NCBI GenBank assembly: GCA_964424945.1
Contig: CAYRLB010000122.1
Span: 1 to 7,073, forward strand
Origin: WHSP01 sp964424945
Lineage (GTDB): Bacteria; Gemmatimonadota; Gemmatimonadetes; Longimicrobiales; Longimicrobiaceae
Direction of reading: 5' to 3'
DNA length: 7,073 bases
Shown: positions 1-6,617 of the stretch, in pieces
Numbering within the stretch: position 1 is the stretch's first letter
Layout of the letters: each line of letters begins with the position of its first letter
Notes under the pieces: generated by a model
Told to the model about the DNA's origin: nothing
The model's database searches: none
Seen by the model: only the letters and a program-made list of their open reading frames with translations
Position numbers and translations under genes: made by a program

Positions 1-1242
1 CCCAACGCATGGGCCCTGAACGACGAGGCGATCCAGAACCTCGGGTACATGCAGATGAAGAAGACGCTCGACGCGGCCCGCGTCCTCGCCGAGCGCATGT
101 ATGGGGCGCGACCGAGCTACACCTATTACATCGGCGGGTCACAGGGCGGGCGTGAAGGCCTCACGGTAACGCAGCGCTATCCGGACGACTACGATGGCGT
201 TGTCGCGACGGTGCCGATCGTCAGCTTCTCTACGCTCACTCTCGCGCCGGAACTCATCCGGATCCAGGAGAAGCCGATCGCGAACTGGGTTCCGCCCGCA
301 AAGGTGAATGCGATCCGCGGCGAGTTCATGCGGCAGTGCGACGGGCTCGATGGCCTGGTCGATGGGCTCATCAACAACTACATGGCGTGCCGTGCCATCT
401 TCGATGTGAAGCAGGGCGCGCCCGGCCGGGACCCGTGGGCCGCGAAGCGGTGCGTCGGCGATGTGGATCCGGACCCCTCCGACACGACGGAAGCTGCGTG
501 CCTCACGAGCGGGCAGATCGAGACGCTGCACTTCATCTACACGCCGTACGAATTCGCGACCCCTCTCGCGAATGGCGTCAGCTCCTTCGGGATGTGGGTG
601 CCGACGATGGATCCGGGCGGCTCCGGGTTGCTGGTGCCCGCACGTTATCGCGGTCAGGAGGGCGCTGCAGATGATGCATCGATCCACAGTCATCTCGGCG
701 TCGTGGGCGTGACCGGCTTCCTGATGCAGGATCTGGCGGCGAATCCCCTCGATTATGTGGAGGGCGGTCCGCTGAACGCGCGCCGGGAGCTTATCTCGAC
801 CTGGCTCGACGCGACCAATCCGGACCTTTCCCCCTTCCAGCGGAGCGGAGGAAAGCTCATCGTCGTCATCGGAACCGATGATTCGCTCGCATCGACGGGG
901 GCTCAGCTCGACTACTACCAGTCCGTGATCGATCGGATGGGTCGGCCGGGTGTGGACGCGTTCGCCCGCTTCTATGTGATGCCGCAGGGTGGTCACGGCC
1001 TCTCCGGAAACTACTATCGCACCGACGGCTCGGGTCGGGAGGTGGAGGTCCGCCCCGTCCCGAACCAGCTCGATCGGCTCGCCCTCATCATGCGCTGGGT
1101 CGAGGAGGGGATCGCACCGGAGATGTCGGAAGTCGTGACCTCCGCGGCCGGCGCACTTCCTCTCTGCTCCTATCCGAGCTATCCGCGGTACGTCAGCGGC
1201 GCTGCGACGGCGGCTGATTCATACGTCTGCGCGGCGCAGTGA
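1..1242 (+). CDS. Tannase/feruloyl esterase-family alpha/beta hydrolase, 5'-truncated by window edge
   Basis: This family hydrolyses ester bonds of phenolic acids (gallate, ferulate and similar), usually after export through a signal peptide. The frame is open from base 1, so the N-terminus lies outside the window; 413 residues are present and family members usually run to about 500-550. The nucleophile elbow GGSQGG places the catalytic Ser at codon 139-141 (residue 47 of the visible part). A CDGLDGLVDGLI stretch near 337-372 matches the family's calcium-binding loop. The segment GGKLIVVIGTDD gives the likely catalytic Asp (880-882), followed by a DYYQSV helix, and PQGGHGLSG gives the catalytic His (994-996). 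The C-terminus has the usual LCSYPSYPRY tail. In characterised members a Cys precedes the Ser and another follows the His, forming a disulfide; here both positions are Gly. The stop overlaps the next gene's start by four bases (GTGA), so the two are probably translationally coupled. The fold is secure; the substrate is not known. Confidence 0.86.
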   Translation, partial: PNAWALNDEAIQNLGYMQMKKTLDAARVLAERMYGARPSYTYYIGGSQGGREGLTVTQRYPDDYDGVVATVPIVSFSTLTLAPELIRIQEKPIANWVPPAKVNAIRGEFMRQCDGLDGLVDGLINNYMACRAIFDVKQGAPGRDPWAAKRCVGDVDPDPSDTTEAACLTSGQIETLHFIYTPYEFATPLANGVSSFGMWVPTMDPGGSGLLVPARYRGQEGAADDASIHSHLGVVGVTGFLMQDLAANPLDYVEGGPLNARRELISTWLDATNPDLSPFQRSGGKLIVVIGTDDSLASTGAQLDYYQSVIDRMGRPGVDAFARFYVMPQGGHGLSGNYYRTDGSGREVEVRPVPNQLDRLALIMRWVEEGIAPEMSEVVTSAAGALPLCSYPSYPRYVSGAATAADSYVCAAQ

Positions 1243-2582
1243 GTACTGTCGATGTTCGGGCGCTGCTCGATGACGGAAGATGGGGCGGATACCAGAAGTT
1301 CATCGTAACGCTGATCGCGCTCACCATCATCTTCGATGGCGCGGACATTCAGCTCCTGAGTATCGCCATTCCGACGCTGATGGCGGAGTGGTCGGTGGAG
1401 CGAAGCGCCTTCGCGCCGGTGCTCGCCATCAGTCTGGCGGGAATGGCGATGGGGGGAACGCTGGCAGGAGCGGTCGGCGATCGCATCGGTCGGCGCAACG
1501 CCCTGATCGGGTGCATTCTGACCTTCTCCATTCTCACGGCGGCGATGGCGCTGGTGAATGGCCTGTTGTCGCTGGCGATCCTGCGCTTCTTCGCGGGGGT
1601 CGGCCTCGGCGGCGCAGTCCCGAATGCGGCGGCCCTCTCGTCGGAATTCGTCCCGCGGAAACATCGTCCCTTCGCGGTGACTGTGACGATGGTGTGCATC
1701 CCGTTGGGCGCAACGCTCGCGGGGCTGCTCGGTATCCGGATCCTCCCGGATCTGGGCTGGAGAGGGCTCTTCCTCATCGGGGGGCTCATCCCTCTGGCGA
1801 TGGCGCTCCTCCTCATATGGCTGCTCCCTGAATCGCCGCGCTTCCTCGCAGGCAGGCCCGAAAGATGGCAGAGGCTGTCGCGCCTGCTCGGGCGGATGGG
1901 GCACACCGTACCGGCGGATGCGACTTTTGTCGATACGGAGGAGCGCGCCGCGGATCGTCCTTCCGTGCGGGAGCTTCTGGCTCCTGAGTTCCGGCGGGAT
2001 ACGATCGCACTCTGGGTCGCCTTCTTCGCCTGCCTGCACACCTTCTATCTCTCCGTCAACTGGATTCCCTCGATGTTGACGGGGGCGGGTCTCAGCCCCT
2101 CCTTCGGGAGCGCGGGGATCATGGCCTTCAACCTCGGCGGCGTCGTGGGCGCGATCGCAGGGGCTGCGGCGATGTCCCGCTTCGGGTCGAAGGCCATCAT
2201 GCTCGGGATGGGGGCGGGCACGGTGATCGGCGCGCTCGTCCTCAGCAGCACTGATATCGGCCCCGCAGTCGATACGGCCCGCCTGTTCGGGCTGCTGCTC
2301 ATCACGGGCGGCCTGTTGAATGCACTTCAGATCACGCTGTACGCGCTCGCGGCGCACATCTATCCGACGGTGGTTCGGGCGACCGGGGTGGGCAGCGCTG
2401 CATCCGTCGGGCGGATCGGCGGGCTTCTGAGCACCTTCGTCGGCGCCTGGGCGCTCGATCTCGCGGGGCCGAGCGCCTTCTTCGGCGTCTTCGCCGCCGC
2501 GGTGGCCGTGACGATGGTGGCGCTGGCGCTCATCGGTCGCCATATCCGCCGTACCCATCGGACCGCGGATGGCCGGCCATGA
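1239..2582 (+). CDS. MFS transporter, aromatic acid:H+ symporter (AAHS) type
   Basis: This is an inner-membrane proton symporter of 447 residues, full length for the family. The N-terminus VDVRALLDDGRWGGYQ resembles the short cytoplasmic lead of PcaK-like carriers. It is followed by the TM1 motif DGAD (residues 33-36), which corresponds to the DGxD motif needed for transport in PcaK. MFS motif A is GAVGDRIGRR (77-86), a motif-B-like RFFAGVGLGG starts at 116, PESPRFL (198-204 region) closes the N-terminal half, and a degenerate motif A (SRFGSK) lies between TM8 and TM9. I count about twelve hydrophobic segments with a charged central loop at about 200-250. The GTG start is preferred because it overlaps the upstream stop, because the N-terminal family motif begins right there, and because the next in-frame ATG is about 48 codons in and would delete TM1. 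There is no good Shine-Dalgarno, which fits coupling to the upstream gene. Placed after an esterase, it probably imports the released aromatic acid; the exact substrate is inference. Confidence 0.92.
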   Translation: MSTVDVRALLDDGRWGGYQKFIVTLIALTIIFDGADIQLLSIAIPTLMAEWSVERSAFAPVLAISLAGMAMGGTLAGAVGDRIGRRNALIGCILTFSILTAAMALVNGLLSLAILRFFAGVGLGGAVPNAAALSSEFVPRKHRPFAVTVTMVCIPLGATLAGLLGIRILPDLGWRGLFLIGGLIPLAMALLLIWLLPESPRFLAGRPERWQRLSRLLGRMGHTVPADATFVDTEERAADRPSVRELLAPEFRRDTIALWVAFFACLHTFYLSVNWIPSMLTGAGLSPSFGSAGIMAFNLGGVVGAIAGAAAMSRFGSKAIMLGMGAGTVIGALVLSSTDIGPAVDTARLFGLLLITGGLLNALQITLYALAAHIYPTVVRATGVGSAASVGRIGGLLSTFVGAWALDLAGPSAFFGVFAAAVAVTMVALALIGRHIRRTHRTADGRP

Positions 2583-3789
2583 TAACCTGCTCCATGGTAG
2601 TCCCTTGACCGACTCTCCAGTACTGATCGCCGGGGGAGGCATCGGCGGTCTGAGCCTCGCACTCACCCTGCACCAGATNNNNNNNNNNNNNNNNNNNNNN
2701 NNNNNNNNNNNNNNNNNNNNNNNNNNNNNNNNNNNNNNNNNNNNNNNNNNNNNNNNNNNNNNNNNNNNNNNNNNNNNNGGGAGACTGCAGATGATGCTGT
2801 ACCGCGCAGTGCTGGAGCGCCTCGGTGCAGACGCGATCCGCACCGGCGTGAAGGTCACTGGCTACCGGAACAGACCCGATGGTGGCGTGACGGCGATCCT
2901 GAGAAGCCGTGATGGCCATGTCTCCGAGGTCGATGGCTCGCTGCTGATCGGCGCAGATGGCCTTCACTCAGCCGTTCGCCAGCAGATGTACCCGGACCAG
3001 CCACCCGTCGCGTGGGGAGGCGCGATCATGTGGCGCGGTGTGACGCGCGGGAAGCCGATCCGGAGCGGCGCGTCCTTCGTGGGGCTCGGCACGCACCGAC
3101 ATCGCGTGGTCTTCTATCCCATCTCCGCTCCCGATCCTGTCACCGGGCTCGCCGACATCAACTGGATCGCGGAAGTCACCGTCGACAGCTCCCGCGGATG
3201 GCCGGAGGGCGACTGGAACCGGCGGGTCGGTCATGAGGAGTTCCTGCACCATTTCGAACACTGGAACTACAGCTGGATCGACATTCCGGCGATGCTGCGC
3301 GGCGCCTCTGAAGTGTTCGAATATCCGATGGTCGACCGGGAACCGATCCCGACCTGGGTCGACGGGAACGTTGCGCTCCTTGGTGACGCGGCCCACGTGA
3401 TGTATCCGACAGGGTCGAATGGCGCCAGCCAGGCGATCGTGGATGCGCGGATCCTCGGCGCCGCGATGCTCGAGCATGGCGTCAGCGCCTGCGCACTGAA
3501 CGCCTACGACTCGAAGCTGTGCGGCCAGATCTCCCAGCTCGTTCTCCGCAATCGCGGGGCAGGTCCTTTCGGGTTGCTGAACCTGCTCGACGATCGATGC
3601 GGCGGCGTATTCGACAACATCGACGACGTCCTTCCGAGGGAGGAGCGGGAGGAGTTCATGAGGGGGTACATCACCGCTGCCGGCCTCGCTGCTGAAAATC
3701 TGAATGCCGCGCCTTCCATCATCCCGGAAGGGGCCAGGGTCCGCCCGACAAGCGCCAGAAAAAGAACGCCGCTCAAGCAACCGTCATGA
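2569..3789 (+). CDS. PhzS-like FAD-dependent aromatic monooxygenase, interrupted by an assembly gap
   Basis: This is a class A flavoprotein hydroxylase, which uses NAD(P)H and O2 to hydroxylate an aromatic ring. The Rossmann motif GGGIGG (2632-2649) binds FAD. After the gap, GRLQMMLYRAVLERLG corresponds to the conserved HRG-x-LQ helix. The DG motif GADGLHSAVR (2950-2979) and the GD motif LLGDAAHVMYPTGSNGAS (from 3376) are intact. IMWRGVT, INW, YSWIDIP and YPMVDREP(I/L)P closely follow Pseudomonas PhzS as I remember it, so it sits nearer PhzS than PHBH or UbiH. PhzS converts 5-methylphenazine-1-carboxylate to pyocyanin, but no phenazine genes are seen here, so the same substrate should not be assumed. 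The 100 N fall between the Rossmann motif and the HRG helix and hide the acidic FAD-ribose residue. The ATG at 2569 overlaps the transporter by 14 bases; an in-frame TTG at 2605 gives an N-terminus closer to PhzS in length. The stop overlaps the aminotransferase start (ATGA). Whether the two halves are one intact frame cannot be shown here. Confidence 0.88.
   Translation: MAGHDNLLHGSPLTDSPVLIAGGGIGGLSLALTLHQXXXXXXXXXXXXXXXXXXXXXXXXXXXXXXXXXXGRLQMMLYRAVLERLGADAIRTGVKVTGYRNRPDGGVTAILRSRDGHVSEVDGSLLIGADGLHSAVRQQMYPDQPPVAWGGAIMWRGVTRGKPIRSGASFVGLGTHRHRVVFYPISAPDPVTGLADINWIAEVTVDSSRGWPEGDWNRRVGHEEFLHHFEHWNYSWIDIPAMLRGASEVFEYPMVDREPIPTWVDGNVALLGDAAHVMYPTGSNGASQAIVDARILGAAMLEHGVSACALNAYDSKLCGQISQLVLRNRGAGPFGLLNLLDDRCGGVFDNIDDVLPREEREEFMRGYITAAGLAAENLNAAPSIIPEGARVRPTSARKRTPLKQPS
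2679..2778. other. Assembly gap (100 N) inside the monooxygenase gene
   Basis: Exactly 100 undetermined bases. A round 100 is the customary placeholder for a gap of unknown size, so the real length need not be 100. Coding sequence on both sides belongs to the same monooxygenase family and, with 100 N, is in the same frame. Family spacing suggests the true missing stretch is longer (see findings). Confidence 0.98.
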
Positions 3790-4964
3790 AAAGTTACGCT
3801 GCCGACAGGCTTCACAATCTGCAGGAGTCCGTGATCCGTTCGATCACGCGTTATGCGTTCGACAAGGGGGCAATTCTTCTGGCGCAGGGGTTCCCCGACT
3901 TCGATCCGCCGGAGGACGTCCTCGCGGCGGCGGAGAGCGCGCTACGCAGTGGCCGCAACCAGTACGGGATGACGTGGGGACAGCCCAATCTGCGCACGGC
4001 GATCGCCGAGAAGAGCCGCCGCTTCTATGCGCAGGAGGTGGATCCGGACCAGCATGTCACGGTGACGTGCGGCGTCACCGAAGCGGTCATCTCCGCGCTG
4101 CTGGGTATCGTCAACCCGGGTGACCGGGTCGTGGTGCTGGAGCCGGCCCACGAGAACTATCATGCAGGGATCGCGTTCGCGGGCGGTATTCCGATCTGGG
4201 TGCCGCTTCGGCCGCCGCACTACCAGCTCGATCCGGACGAGCTGAGGCGTGCATTCGAACAGAAGCCCAAAGCGGTCATCTTCAACTCGCCCCACAATCC
4301 TTCCGGGCGCGTCTTCACCGAAGAGGAGCTCACGCTCATCCGCGACCTCTGCGTAGAGCACGACGTGGTCGCGATCACGGATGAGATCTACGAGCACCTC
4401 GTGTTCGACGGGCTGCGGCACATCCCGATCGCTACCCTCCCCGACATGCAGGATCGGACGATCACCATCTGCGGGCTGGGGAAGACCTTCGGCGTCACCG
4501 GCTGGCGTGTGGGCTATTGCATTGCGAGCGCAGAGCTTACCGACGCGCTTCGCAAAGTCCACGACTATACGACTGTCTGCGCCCCGACTCCGCTGCAGGA
4601 GGCGATGGCGGTGGCGATCGGCTCGTCGGATGCCTACTACGAGTGGTTGAAGACCTTTTATGCGTCGCGTCGGTCACGCATGCTCGATATCCTCGATCAG
4701 CATGGGTTCGGGTACGCAAAGCCTGAGGGCGCCTACTATGTGATGGCCGACTTCCGGCACCTCGGGCGGGGCGATGACGATATGGCCTTCGCGCGCTGGC
4801 TCATCGATGAGGTCGGCGTCGCAACGGTACCGGGCTCGAGCTTCTACGCGTCCGATCCGGGGCTGGGCCGCGGGCTGGTTCGCTTCGCATTCCCGAAGAA
4901 GGATGAGACGTTCGATCTCGTGGAGGAGCGCTTCGAGAAGTTGCAGGCTCTGGCAGGTACCTGA
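3786..4964 (+). CDS. PLP-dependent class I/II aminotransferase, kynurenine/methionine aminotransferase type
   Basis: This is a cytoplasmic transaminase of 392 residues, full length. Landmarks of the fold-type I family are all present: LAQGFPDFDPP (32-42), NQY at 58-60 before the small domain turn, Tyr125 (likely ring stacking on PLP), the SPHNPSGRVF loop with Asn171, ITDEIYEHLVF with Asp199 and Tyr202, the Schiff-base Lys233 in GLGKTFGVTGWRVGY with Arg241 near the phosphate, RKVHDYTTVCAPTPLQ, and Arg366 in LVRFAF for the substrate carboxylate. The QGFPDF start and the KVHxYxT-PxQ segment point to the kynurenine/methionine aminotransferase branch (YbdL, KAT I) rather than aspartate aminotransferase. 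Members of this branch accept aromatic and sulfur amino acids, so substrate assignment from sequence is unsafe. The ATG overlaps the monooxygenase stop by four bases (ATGA) and lacks a clear Shine-Dalgarno, consistent with coupling. It is the last gene of the operon, with a candidate terminator about 230 bases downstream. Confidence 0.92.
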   Translation: MKSYAADRLHNLQESVIRSITRYAFDKGAILLAQGFPDFDPPEDVLAAAESALRSGRNQYGMTWGQPNLRTAIAEKSRRFYAQEVDPDQHVTVTCGVTEAVISALLGIVNPGDRVVVLEPAHENYHAGIAFAGGIPIWVPLRPPHYQLDPDELRRAFEQKPKAVIFNSPHNPSGRVFTEEELTLIRDLCVEHDVVAITDEIYEHLVFDGLRHIPIATLPDMQDRTITICGLGKTFGVTGWRVGYCIASAELTDALRKVHDYTTVCAPTPLQEAMAVAIGSSDAYYEWLKTFYASRRSRMLDILDQHGFGYAKPEGAYYVMADFRHLGRGDDDMAFARWLIDEVGVATVPGSSFYASDPGLGRGLVRFAFPKKDETFDLVEERFEKLQALAGT

Positions 4965-5191
4965 AGAAGGGCGGCTGGCGATCACTCCAAAGGTGCCGCT
5001 CGAAGTCGCTCTGGCTTCCGACCGCATGAACCGGTTCGGCTGATGGGCAGTGACCCATGAACGCGCGCCACACGATTTTCTCGGACTATTCCCTGAGAAT
5101 CGCACGGATTGCGGGCGGACCAGAGTTGGCGGGCACAACATGGACGATAGACTCCCGGAACTCGTCCAGCTCATCCGCTCGAACCGGACCT

Positions 5192-5227
5192 GGGGCCGAA
5201 CGTGCGTGTCGGCCCTTTCTTCCTTCA
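5192..5227 (+). terminator. Candidate intrinsic terminator of the four-gene operon
   Basis: A perfect 7-bp inverted repeat GGGCCGA (5193-5199) and TCGGCCC (5209-5215) encloses a 9-base loop. A G-U pair can extend it at 5192/5216. The right arm runs straight into a pyrimidine tract TTTCTTCCTT. A GC-rich stem, short loop and T-rich tail are the classical features, though the tail is broken by C. It lies about 230 bases after the aminotransferase stop and before the lipoprotein, where a transcription end is expected. Confidence 0.5.
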
Positions 5228-5273
5228 CCCTTACTTGGCTCCCCCAGCGCGGTCTTCCTTACTACCAAGATAG

Positions 5274-5304
5274 TTGTGAGTTTCGACAGCCGGTTCAATA
5301 CTAT
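5274..5304 (+). promoter_or_regulatory. Weak sigma-70-like promoter candidate for the lipoprotein gene
   Basis: TTGTGA (5274-5279) and TACTAT (5299-5304) each match the -35 and -10 consensus at four of six positions, but are separated by 19 bases, longer than the usual 17. The candidate sits in the most AT-rich part of the intergenic region, downstream of the terminator hairpin and about 80 bases before the ATG, so the position is sensible. The match is too weak to be more than a suggestion. Confidence 0.22.
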
Positions 5305-5370
5305 GTGAATCGTCCACAGGCCCGGTCGCGGAATGCAGTGCGGCCCACCTGACCAAAGTTCCCACGCCAG

Positions 5371-5377
5371 AAAGGAA
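5371..5377 (+). promoter_or_regulatory. Shine-Dalgarno site fixing the lipoprotein start
   Basis: AAAGGAA, with core AGGA at 5373-5376, lies 7 bases before the ATG at 5384. This supports 5384 rather than the upstream in-frame ATG at 5333, which would add 17 polar residues in front of the signal peptide. Confidence 0.65.
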
Positions 5378-5383
5378 CGGGTC

Positions 5384-6577
5384 ATGTCGCGTACCATCTT
5401 CCTCGGTTTGCTCTGCTGGGCCGCCGCCGGATGCCAGAACGGAAGTTCCGGCGGTTCAGCAACCGTGGTCCGGGATAGCGCAGGTGTTCGAATTGTCGAG
5501 AATCACGAACCGGTGTGGGCTCTGGGCGAGGGCTGGAAGGTTGACCTGACCCCCTCGACGATCATCGGGACGGCGGATGGTAACCCGAACGAGCTTCTCT
5601 ATGATGTCCGCGGGACCGCAAGGCTCGCGGATGGAAGAATTCTCGTGCTGAATGGCGGGAGTTTCGAGTTGCGTTTCTACGGCAGCGATGGGCGTTTCGT
5701 TGCCTCGGTAGGTGGGCAGGGTGGAGGAGCCGGCGAGTTCGCGGGCTTTCCCATGCAGCTTCTCGCCGGATTCGGAGATACCCTCAGTGTGCTCGACATG
5801 CCCTCCTGGAATGTCGTCCGCTTCGATGGTGGAGGTGCCTTCATTGACCGGCGGCCCCTTGATCGCTCCATGGTAACGACCAGAGTACCCAAGGGTTATC
5901 ATTCGGAACGCGTTTTCCTCCTGCCTGAGGGCGGGTTCATGGCTCCGGTCCACGAGATCCCGCCCCGGCCCGAACCGAGGGGCTATCGACGTCCGGGTGG
6001 GTATCTGGTGGTAGCGTCGACAGCCGAGCCCGCTTTTCTGCAGCCTTTCCCCTCCAACGACTTTAGCTCTCCCGGCTTCGCCAGGAGCAGCCTCTTTGCG
6101 GTAGGCCAGGCGAAGCTCGCGTTGGGAGACAACGCAATCTACGACGTTGCCATTTACACGCCGCGCGGTGAGATGACGCAACGAATTCGCAACCTGCGGC
6201 CGAACCGCCCGGTGCTACCCGAAGATATCACAGCCATCAGGGATAGGTTGGTGCAATCCGCCCGGAGCCCGGAGCAAGCCGCAGAGTGGGCTCTGGACTT
6301 CGATACGGCGGATAAAGCGGAAACCTTCCCGGCGTTCTCCGCTCTGCTCATCGACAGAGCGGGTCATCTCTGGGTGCGCCAGGCTTCCCAGGTCCAGGCA
6401 GATGCAGACACTCCCGTCGGATGGGACATCTATGATCCGGATGGTGTCTTTCTCGGCGAAATCCCTCTTCCCGCCGGATTGAACCTGCATGATGTCGGCG
6501 AGGACTACATCCTCGGGGTCAGATACGACTTGTTAGGAGTGGAGAGCGTGCATCTCCATGCTCTTACTCGCGGCTGA
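5384..6577 (+). CDS. Predicted lipoprotein with six-bladed beta-propeller (NHL-like) domain, Gemmatimonadota type
   Basis: The protein has 397 residues. It begins with a short lipoprotein signal peptide, MSRTIFLGLLCWAAAGC, with a hydrophobic core and lipobox AAGC; Cys17 is the likely lipidated residue and Gln18 does not signal inner-membrane retention. After a Gly/Ser linker comes VRDSAGVRIVEN (29-40), a motif I associate with a large lipoprotein family of Gemmatimonadota. Propeller-like repeats follow: ARLADGRILVLN (79-90), LRFYGSDGRFVASVGGQGGGAGEF (two adjoining parts, about 96-119), and later LLIDRAGHLWVR (321-332) and WDIYDPDGVFLGEIPLP (347-363), ending in DYILGV-YDLLGVESVHLHAL. These DG-x-F/hydrophobic-strand units resemble NHL blades. 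No catalytic motif is visible, and the function (envelope binding or scaffolding) is unknown. The ATG at 5384 is chosen because it gives the signal peptide at once and has a good ribosome binding site. It lies 419 bases from the operon with a terminator between, so it is probably transcribed separately. Confidence 0.85.
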   Translation: MSRTIFLGLLCWAAAGCQNGSSGGSATVVRDSAGVRIVENHEPVWALGEGWKVDLTPSTIIGTADGNPNELLYDVRGTARLADGRILVLNGGSFELRFYGSDGRFVASVGGQGGGAGEFAGFPMQLLAGFGDTLSVLDMPSWNVVRFDGGGAFIDRRPLDRSMVTTRVPKGYHSERVFLLPEGGFMAPVHEIPPRPEPRGYRRPGGYLVVASTAEPAFLQPFPSNDFSSPGFARSSLFAVGQAKLALGDNAIYDVAIYTPRGEMTQRIRNLRPNRPVLPEDITAIRDRLVQSARSPEQAAEWALDFDTADKAETFPAFSALLIDRAGHLWVRQASQVQADADTPVGWDIYDPDGVFLGEIPLPAGLNLHDVGEDYILGVRYDLLGVESVHLHALTRG

Positions 6578-6580
6578 GGC

Positions 6581-6617
6581 AGGAGGCCCAGGCACCATTG
6601 GTCGCAGGCGGCCTCCT
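6581..6617 (+). terminator. Hairpin just downstream of the lipoprotein gene, possible terminator
   Basis: AGGAGGCC (6581-6588) and GGCCTCCT (6610-6617) form a perfect 8-bp stem with a 21-base loop, starting four bases after the lipoprotein stop. A further GC pair (6579-6580 with 6619-6620) can form across a single bulged T. The position between convergent genes suits a terminator, but no T tract follows on either strand and the loop is large, so it may only be a transcript-end structure or chance. Confidence 0.22.

Larger units (their letters stand above)
4965..5383. other. Intergenic region without a supportable gene
   Basis: These 419 bases separate the aminotransferase from the lipoprotein. 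Short open frames exist on both strands (for example 5050-5352 plus and 5086-5397 minus), but their translations resemble no family I know, are rich in Arg/Ser/Pro as expected of random GC-rich frames, and lack ribosome binding sites. What can be seen is a terminator-like hairpin (5192-5227), a locally AT-richer patch at about 5255-5310 with a weak promoter candidate, a perfect 10-base palindrome GAACCGGTTC (5028-5037), a small ATGGG/CCCAT inverted repeat (5043-5058), and the lipoprotein's ribosome binding site. Confidence 0.7.

Noticed and set aside
139..996. Minus-strand open frame of 285 codons opposite the esterase
   Set aside because: Low-complexity Arg/His/Asp-rich translation with no recognisable motif, antisense to a well-supported alpha/beta hydrolase.
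1179..2858. Long minus-strand open frame (about 559 codons) opposite the MFS transporter, running through the N gap
   Set aside because: It is a shadow of the GC-rich plus-strand genes: the translation is dominated by Arg, His, Pro and Glu, matches no family, and its length is inflated by the gap. The plus strand here has clear transporter and flavoprotein motifs.
2968..3780. Minus-strand open frame of 270 codons opposite the monooxygenase
   Set aside because: Antisense to conserved DG and GD flavin motifs; composition is typical of a GC-driven shadow frame.
2569..3789. Phenazine (pyocyanin) biosynthesis locus, suggested by similarity to PhzS
   Set aside because: No phzA-G or phzM genes are visible; many PhzS-like flavoproteins act on other aromatics, and the neighbours point to aromatic acid metabolism.
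3942..4562. Minus-strand open frame of 206 codons opposite the aminotransferase
   Set aside because: Antisense to the PLP-binding core of a complete aminotransferase; no motif of its own.
4971..5001. Possible hairpin right after the aminotransferase stop (GGCGGC with GCCGC)
   Set aside because: Only about five pairs with a long loop and no T tract; the hairpin at 5192-5227 is a much better terminator.
5050..5352. Plus-strand frame of 100 codons (and overlapping 5057-5308, and minus 5086-5397) in the intergenic region
   Set aside because: No ribosome binding site, no recognisable domain, and the terminator-like hairpin lies inside it; all three frames overlap one another, as chance frames do.
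5028..5513. Several copies of the heptamer GAACCGG/CCGGTTC (5028, 5031, 5181, 5290, 5507)
   Set aside because: Spacing is irregular, one copy lies inside the lipoprotein coding sequence, two of the five are halves of the same palindrome, and the flanks are not conserved. Too little to call an operator or repeat family.
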